NCBI RefSeq assembly: GCF_965363235.1
Contig: NC_134838.1
Location: forward strand, 16,834,441-16,898,440
Source: Mytilus galloprovincialis
Lineage: Eukaryota; Mollusca; Bivalvia; Mytilida; Mytilidae
Reading direction: 5' to 3'
DNA length: 64,000 nucleotides
Positions 57,545 through 64,000 of the stretch are shown here, piece after piece. Under the pieces are notes generated by a model that was given only the letters and a program-made list of their open reading frames with translations, made no database searches and was not told the origin of the DNA. Within the stretch, counting starts at the first letter, position 1. Each line of letters begins with the position of its first letter. Both the position numbers and the translations under genes were made by a program.

Positions 57545-57606
57545 ATTATTGTCGTGTTGTTGTCTCTATGACACACTCCCCATTTCAATTCTCAATTTTA
57601 TCACAA
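57545..57606 (+). repeat. Tail end of the second Penelope-like family, short fragment
   Basis: GTTGTCTCTATGACACACTC and CCCATTTCAATTCTCAATTT match the last 60 bp of 58772-59665. Confidence 0.75.
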
Positions 57607-58429
57607 TTGTTTCTAAAGGTTCATCATAACATTTCGGCTGATATGACCATATTTACACTACAAATTTAAATCTGATAACAGACAACCCTGCCCACTTGGA
57701 GAAGTTTTAAGGCATGACAGAACCTACATTTTAAATGCATTTTATGTTTCAGAAAACTATAAACTTTTCTTATTTTTGCTTTTCAATTTGTTTCATTCCT
57801 GCAAAAGGTGCAAAATTAAACTAAGTCGGGTAAAAGTTTGAGAAGCTCCCTTTACAAAAGCAGTAGTGTGAGTAGTATTGATTATAATGAACAATAGACA
57901 TCTGCAAACAAAAGGTGACGGAGTGGACCGTATCATATAAACTCGTGTGTTTGTTTGTTTCGCCATCTTTTGCAGACTAGAAAAAATGCACATAAAAAAA
58001 CATAGACTCCACATAACCTTTATATATCTAAGTCCTGCCATGCCATAAAAACTTCGTAGATATATCAGTTTGTCGGTACTTATAGTAGATTCAGTGGTGT
58101 AAACACGGCAATATTTTTCAATTCTTTTAAATGAACCTTAGAATATTTTTATTCTTTCAAATATTTTGCTTTGAGCGTTCCTGATGACGCATTCAGTTGT
58201 TTTCATCATTTTTATACCACTATGACAATATCATCCTCACAAAATTTGCTTCTGTACAAAAAACTGGAAGTGACATTCAACCTCGACATTTCTCAATATC
58301 AATTTGACATTGATATTTTTCTTACTTCTAGTCTGACATATTTTAAGTTCAAAGTTTCCATTTCACATTTCCAATTTGAAACTGTGAACAAAATATCAAC
58401 TTTGAAGTAAGAAATGTTGACTTGTTTTT

Positions 58430-58650
58430 CGTTCATTTTTTTTTATATATAAAAAAGGCCGTTGGTTTTCTCGTTTGAATTGTTTTACATTGTCTTATCG
58501 GGCCTTTTATAGCTGACTATGCGGTATGGGCTTTGCTCATTGTTGAAGGCCGTACAGTGACCTATAGTTGTTTATGTATGTGTCATTTTGGTCTCTTGTG
58601 GACAGTTGTCTCATTGGCAATCATACCACATCTTCTTTTTTTGTATTAGA
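58430..58650 (+). repeat. Penelope-like element tail, 5'-truncated copy
   Basis: It matches 29010-29240 nearly base for base: TTTTCGTTCATTTTTTTTTA, ATAGCTGACTATGCGGTATG and TCTCATTGGCAATCATACCA. Low divergence suggests a young insertion. Confidence 0.92.
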
Positions 58651-58771
58651 AGAAGGAAGTGTCAACTTGGATTCGAGAGTGTCGAGTTTGATACGAGACA
58701 TTTGTGTCTTTGTTAAGCCGCCAACATGCCCATAATTACTATGTGTAAAAGAAATGAATTTCAGAAATTAA

Positions 58772-59665
58772 TTGGAACAAAAACATAGAAGGTTTGAGCT
58801 AACAATACAGTTGTTCAGGTATTTCACATCCAATCATTATCGTAATATTCTTTACAAAGCACAAAACTGTCAGTATTCACCTCAAAAGCCTACAAAACCT
58901 TTAAACAGACTTATTAAGAAGGGATATAGTTACGATACTGTTGTCAGGTCATTAAATATTGCATATTTTGGCTTTAATATTTATTCACTTATAGGGTCTT
59001 TGTATCGGAACTAAACACATTTATTTGAAAAAAAACAATTGTTGGCATGACACGGTATGTTCTTCTCATGTATTTTATGATAGTATGATACTAAACCCCT
59101 AACGGGAGGGATTGTGCCTGATATCCATATGATGAAGACATAATCTTTCAATCAGTTTAATTGAGGTCTAGAGCTGGCATATCAGTTAACTGCTAGTAGT
59201 CTGTTGTTATTTGTGTCTCATTGTCATTTTATTTATTTTCTTTTGTTACATCTTCTGACAACGGACTCGGACTTCTCTTGAACTGAATTTTAATGGGCGT
59301 ATTGTTATGCGTTTACTTTTCTACATTGGCTAGAGGTATAGGGGGACGGTTGAGATCTCATAAACATGTTTAACCCCGGCGCAATTTTGCGCCTCTCCCA
59401 AGTCAGGCGCCTCAGGCCTTTGTTAGTTGTTTGTATGATTTTTAATTTTAGTTTTTTTGTGTATAATTCAGACTTTAGTATGACGTTCATTACCACTGTA
59501 CTAGTATACATATTTTTCAAGGGGCCAGCTGAAGGATGCCTACGGGTGCGGAAGTTTCTCGCTACATTGATGATCTATTGGTGGCCTTCGGTTGTTGTCT
59601 GCTCTATGGTCGGTTTGTAGTCGCTTTGACACATTCCCAATTTCCATTCTCAATTTTAGTTAAAC
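58772..59665 (+). mobile_element. Second Penelope-like family, 3' part with C-terminal coding remnant
   Basis: The open frame at 58772-59014 ends in KPLNRLIKKGYSYDTVVRSL, comparable to APLNKLILKGYLFN at the end of the first family. The noncoding tail (59015-59665) contains ATAGGGGGACGGTTGAGATC, TAACCCCGGCGCAATTTTGC and AAGGGGCCAGCTGAAGGATG. The catalytic domain is missing, so the copy is 5'-truncated. Confidence 0.8.
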
Positions 59666-59669
59666 AATT

Positions 59670-60926
59670 GTAATACCAGTAATCGAATGTTACTTAATAG
59701 TCATCATGACATGATATATCTATCGCTAATTAATTACCAGGTGAGCTATACAGTTTTTGTTTGTTTGTATTCTTGAAATCTCATTGTAGCTGTATTATTA
59801 ACTCAGTTTGCCACAATAACACTCGGTGATTGAAATCTGTATTAATTGTTATTAAAATATGATAAACGATATGAGGACTTTCTTTATTAACTATTGTTGA
59901 AATCATTATACAGTATAATGGTAAATGGAACATCTAAAACACCAGCTGTTGGTGACAACCTTATAACTGACAAAGCCAAATGAATGGCTCCTCTAGCTGT
60001 CTAGATCCGTATAACAATGTATCCTTAATCTAATTTTCTGACTTTTACCTTGGTTTTGCTTATTATATATTAACATCCATATGCTTGATTTTAATACAAT
60101 TCATAGGACAGATGAGGGCTTTATCGATTGGGCCATTAAATATAAATGTGTGCGTAATTGTGATGATGCGAGTTCTTAATCATTCCGTAAGAGACCTATA
60201 CAATAAAATAGTGTTATTAATCCGACTGGCTTGTATCTAAATTTAAACACAGGCGTATAACATCCTTATGGTTTGGAAACCGTTAGCTAATTACGATAGA
60301 CCACACCGGAAATAGTTCACGCTGATGTTAGTTTGTTCATCTGTCAAACCCTTATGGTAGTGTTTTGTTCTTTAGTGTAACATTAAGGAAATATCTATTT
60401 TTTTCTAGATTCATCAGAAAAAGTGACCAATTTATCACAAAATTACAAACGGCTTGATTTCCACTATCTTACTTCGCGGTATATGGACTTATTGATAATA
60501 ACGAAAGGAAAATAATTGATTTAACCTCACTAACAGAAATAGTGAAAAGCGCTACACGCTTGTTTAAACACTTTCTGCTCGGAAAGATATTATAAGTGTT
60601 CCCTCTACGACAGCTAATTAACCAGAGTAAACATCATTTCATTTGTTTTAAATTTCACAGATAAAACAATAATCTGACATACGAGGATAGATGCGAGCAA
60701 AAAATCAATTGGCAATGCTGAGAGTGCTGGAAATCTTGTCTTTTCCCGGAGTTTTATTGAGACACTGAATTGTTGGTTATCTATTAGTTTTTGATGAATT
60801 CATGACCTGGACGATATACATCTTCCTCTGGGTATTGTTTTCTTATCTTAAGAATATGAATGGATATTTAACGTGGCACGCAGGAATGAATCAGTGGATA
60901 CGACTAACTTTCAGAAGGATTTAAAC
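59670..60926. other. Upstream region of the glutamate receptor-like gene
   Basis: No coding exon was seen. It should hold the promoter and 5' UTR of the gene starting at 60927, but I cannot place a start site. Confidence 0.4.
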
Positions 60927-61289
60927 ATGAACAGAACTCAGTTTCTTATTTTTATGTTTTTAATTCATGTATGTGGAACTACTAGACCAAATGTGACTAT
61001 TGCAGCAATTTTTGATATAGAATATTATGATCATTTTAGTAGAATATTCTTTAGATATTTCACGGAAAACATCACACAGGAAGTATCTTTACATGGAATT
61101 GCAACTGACTCGAGGAATAACATAGATGGGACATTGAGAGGAATATGTTCTTTATTCAAAGACAACAATATTGTATCATTTATAGTGATAGGATCGACGC
61201 AGACTATACAGTCTGTGAGTCTTGTGACAACACCATTGAAAATCCCAGTTCTCAGTTATAACACCGATAAAAACGTTTTTATGCCTAAG
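60927..61289 (+). CDS. Ionotropic glutamate receptor-like protein, first coding exon (partial gene)
   Basis: From Met at 60927 the exon encodes 121 residues ending at AAG|GTAAGT (phase 0). A signal peptide (MNRTQFLIFMFLIHVCGTTR) is followed by NVTIAAIFD and a helix-strand pattern ending ITQEVSLHGIATDS, then a Cys-containing helix and the block VSFIVIGSTQTIQSVSLVTT before PLKIPVLSYN. This order is the start of the amino-terminal periplasmic-binding-like domain of ionotropic glutamate receptors, including a strand testing whether sites are absent or available. NMDA-like versus other subtype cannot be told from one exon. An in-frame ATG lies 54 bp upstream, but the chosen start puts the signal peptide first. 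Later exons, including the pore, are not visible and presumably lie beyond 64000. Confidence 0.7.
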
Positions 61290-61319
61290 GTAAGTACAAT
61301 CAGATCAATATGAAATATG

Positions 61320-61545
61320 TATTGTGTTCCGGCCTCACTCCTACTGGAGTCCATGCGATTCAATAAACAAAATATATATATTGTATTCCGGTCTCACTCC
61401 TATTGGGATCCATGCTATTTAATAATCAAAATATGTATTGTGTTCCGGCCTCGCTCCTACTGGAGTCCATGCGATTCAATACATTACATGTTTTATCTTC
61501 CGGTCTAGCTCCTCTCGGAGTTCATGCGATTCCCTCTGGATGTTT
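61320..61545 (+). repeat. Minisatellite of about 58-bp units, 4 copies
   Basis: Units start near 61321, 61380, 61437 and 61494 and share TTCCGGYCTCRCTCCTAYTG and CATGCGATTC. The first begins 31 bp after the splice donor of the glutamate receptor-like exon. Confidence 0.93.
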
Positions 61546-62811
61546 TCCCCTTGATTTGTCTTCTTAATCGATTTTTTGTAGGTAAATTACTATAATATAT
61601 TTAATATGTGTAATTTGAGATATCAATATCATGCACAGATTAATTAAAGTCAAGATTTAATAATGTTTTACTGCAACAGCTGTTTTCTATAGTCAACAAC
61701 ATATTATGAAGTGTGATGTAAAAACCCGCATGCACAAATAACACGTACATACATTTAATTGCAATGTCAACAGAAACTTATAGTACTTCACACAATTGCA
61801 ACATATGTTCCCCTTTCGCTGATCGACTTATCTGAAATAGGACTGACGAAAACGAATTTGATATTGTTTAAAGTATCAAATGTTTTAAATCTCTTTCAAA
61901 ATATGAAAATTATATCAAAACTGAGGGAGCTCATGCTTTATTCGATATTCAACGAACATGATATATTGCTATTACATATTGTATATGATTTAAAATTGTA
62001 CTGTTGTCCGTTATGGGTGCGACATTTTCTAATTATCAACTAAAATGTACTATACCAACTTTAATTGGAAATCTACAAGTCTTTTGGAAGTAAATATGAC
62101 GATGTTATTCATGACAGCATATAGATTTATAATGTCATGCTGTTTTTCATTGACTTTCTTTTCCTGGTTTAACCCTCAGTTGCAAATTAATCTAGACCCG
62201 TTTGCCCTCGTCGATAAAAAGCCGGTAATGTTTAAGTGCTTGCCAAAGAGATCTTTATAATCATTAAGCTGATTCTTATAGACATAATTACGTAGAGTGC
62301 ACAATTTACCGATGCCTGTTTCAGAAACTAAATCATTTTATTTGAAATTAATGTAAATTTTCAATCGTACGAAGTGCGTAAAAATGTAAATTTTAAACAT
62401 TATAGTTGAATCTGTTTTACGTCTATGTGTTCGTTTTTAAAATCAGAACGGATTTTCTTCAAAACAATTTTATATATCTTTACATTTTAGCACACAATCA
62501 TGAAACATTGTACAACATCCATTGTGCACTTAGTTAAAAGCTTACTATCTTTGATAAGGTTAACAACCACTGGGTCAATGCCATTGTTGATGACATTTCA
62601 TTAATAATCATCAGATCATCAGTAGGCAAGTCAACACTTCCCTGTAAATTAACAACTCAAAAAACTTTAACACAAACGTTACACTATAATTTATGTACCT
62701 TCTTGAATAAATGACCATAAACTGATTTTGCACATCCTTTTTAAGATTTTTTTTAAGTACAATGACCTTCAACTTTGTAATTGATTCGGCCTTCCAATTG
62801 TTTACCTTTGA

Positions 62812-63135
62812 GTGATTTTGATGAGTCTTTCGTAGACGAAACTCACGTCTGGGGAACTATATCATTTCCCTGGTATCATTGATGATTCTTACAACAACAC
62901 ATATGGTGCTACTGCTGTTGAATGTTTCTTCCCCAAGGGGATAACCATCTAAACTTCAGCAATAATGTGCTGAGAGGCAATCTGTTGGTGGGATTACATT
63001 CTGTAAATAAAATGGTCATTTACCTTTTAAATCATTAGAAACACGTTAGATTTAGGTACAGATGACCGTACATATATGTTTTGTATATTTGGCACAACTT
63101 TTTTGTGTTTGAAGCACTTCAATTTGGTACGAATT
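62812..63135 (-). repeat. GGTACC-ended dispersed repeat, joined partial units
   Basis: GATGAGTCTTTCGTAGACGA, AACTCACGTCTGG and CCCTGGTATCATTGATG are the start block of one unit (read inverted). The next bases carry the opposite end of a unit (ACTGCTGTTGAATGTTTC, TTCCCCAAGGGGATAACC) and later TTTGGCACAACTTTTTTGTG. The order fits two units head to tail. Confidence 0.7.
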
Positions 63136-63289
63136 CCCTGTCTGTAGTTAGATTAAACGCATGCTTTCTTTGATTAGTGTATCTGTTCGTTTGAAATATT
63201 CCAACCTAAACAATGTTTGCATATTTACACTAAATCATATAACATATCGTTTAGGTTAGTATTATGGGATTTTTATATCATTTGTCCCT

Positions 63290-64000
63290 TTGAGTAGCTG
63301 GGTTTTTTATCAGATTTGTCCATTTGTTCACTTATTTTATAGCTTTGTTTCCGTACGATTAGCCCATTATTAGACTCATCGTCTAGTTTTGTTTAAGTCG
63401 GATTAGTCCATCATACCACCGATCATTTAGAGTTGCGTCTTTTGGATTTGTCTATCCTCTCGTCCATCATCTATCTTTGTTTATGCATGCCAGATAATTT
63501 CATCACCGCACCGATCATCTAGCTTTGTTTCTGTCGAATTATTTCAAAATCTTATACATTGCCAAGCTTAGTTTTTGTTAGATTTGTCTACCGGCTCACC
63601 CATCGTCTAGTTTTGTTTCTGTTGAATTTGTCAATTATCTCAACCGTCGTCTATCTTTGTTTCTGTCGGATGATTCTATCATTTCACCCATCGTCTATAT
63701 TTGTTTCTGTCGGATGATTCTATCATTTCACCCATCGTCTATCTTTGTTTCTGTCGGATGATTCTATCATTTCACCCATCGTCTATCTTTGTTTCTGTCG
63801 GATGATTCTATCATTTCACCCATCGTCTATCTTTGTTTCTGACGGATGATTCTATCATTTCACCCATCGTCTAACTTTGTTTCATTGGATTTTTCCATTA
63901 TCACATGCATCTTGTTTTTGTCTGATAATCCCTTTATCTCTTCCATTCTTTAGCTTTGTTTATATTGGATTAGTCCATTGTCTGATCTACCGTATAGCTT
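63290..64000 (+). repeat. 44-bp minisatellite, runs off the window edge
   Basis: From about 63640 to 63890 units of 44 bp (TTCTGTCGGATGATTCTATC, ATTTCACCCATCGTCTAT) are nearly identical. To both sides, from about 63290 and up to 64000, the same unit continues in decayed form with CTTTGTTT, TCGTCTAG and RATTAGTCCAT. Confidence 0.93.

Noticed and set aside
61759-62260. Second exon of the glutamate receptor-like gene
   Set aside because: The frames here lack the expected strand-helix pattern of the amino-terminal domain and have no convincing acceptor in the right phase.
63290-64000. CRISPR-like regular repeats
   Set aside because: Units are contiguous without unique spacers and the DNA is eukaryotic. 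It is a minisatellite.

Overview
The window looks like nuclear DNA of a marine bivalve, most likely a Mytilus-like mussel. It is AT-rich, genes are few and split by introns, one gene encodes an opine dehydrogenase typical of marine invertebrate anaerobic metabolism, and most of the remaining sequence is old mobile DNA of kinds I associate with bivalves. The species is inferred, not proven.

Four protein-coding loci can be supported. (1) 4303-8707, minus: a five-exon class A GPCR of 587 aa, with all splice junctions in phase. (2) 16328-20619, plus: an opine dehydrogenase of 472 aa in two exons, the first coding exon holding only the ATG. (3) 25537-36421, minus: a four-exon gene for a 286 aa coiled-coil protein with a Cys/His-rich, CHORD-like C-terminus. 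Its 8.8 kb last intron is packed with nested transposons. (4) 60927-61289, plus: the first exon of an ionotropic glutamate receptor-like gene that runs toward the right edge. They show no shared pathway and look like independent neighbours.

Repeats dominate the rest. A Penelope-like element (26990-29250, plus) keeps much of its reverse transcriptase and identifies a tail sequence that recurs about ten times in the window on both strands. A second Penelope-like family is at 58772-59665. The most striking structure is 29574-33872: a 4.3 kb element with inverted ends of about 490 bp, termini reading CACTGTG (one base from the RAG recombination-signal heptamer CACAGTG) and a 5-bp target duplication ATGCC. 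That is the profile of the Transib/ProtoRAG superfamily. It sits inside an older dispersed repeat and itself contains a 1.16 kb inverted-repeat element that splits a palindrome, plus a TCCG-rich repeat. Further foldback or MITE-like elements lie at 6771, 10938, 17121, 22168, 38181 and 42421. Complex repeats with a palindromic start and a TCCG/TCG-rich stretch lie at 32365, 51948 and 56357. Minisatellites lie at 49486, 51108, 61320 and 63290 to the end.

Regions 1591-4302, 44430-46990, 47276-48640, 54760-56355 and 59670-60900 hold nothing I can recognise beyond small repeats.
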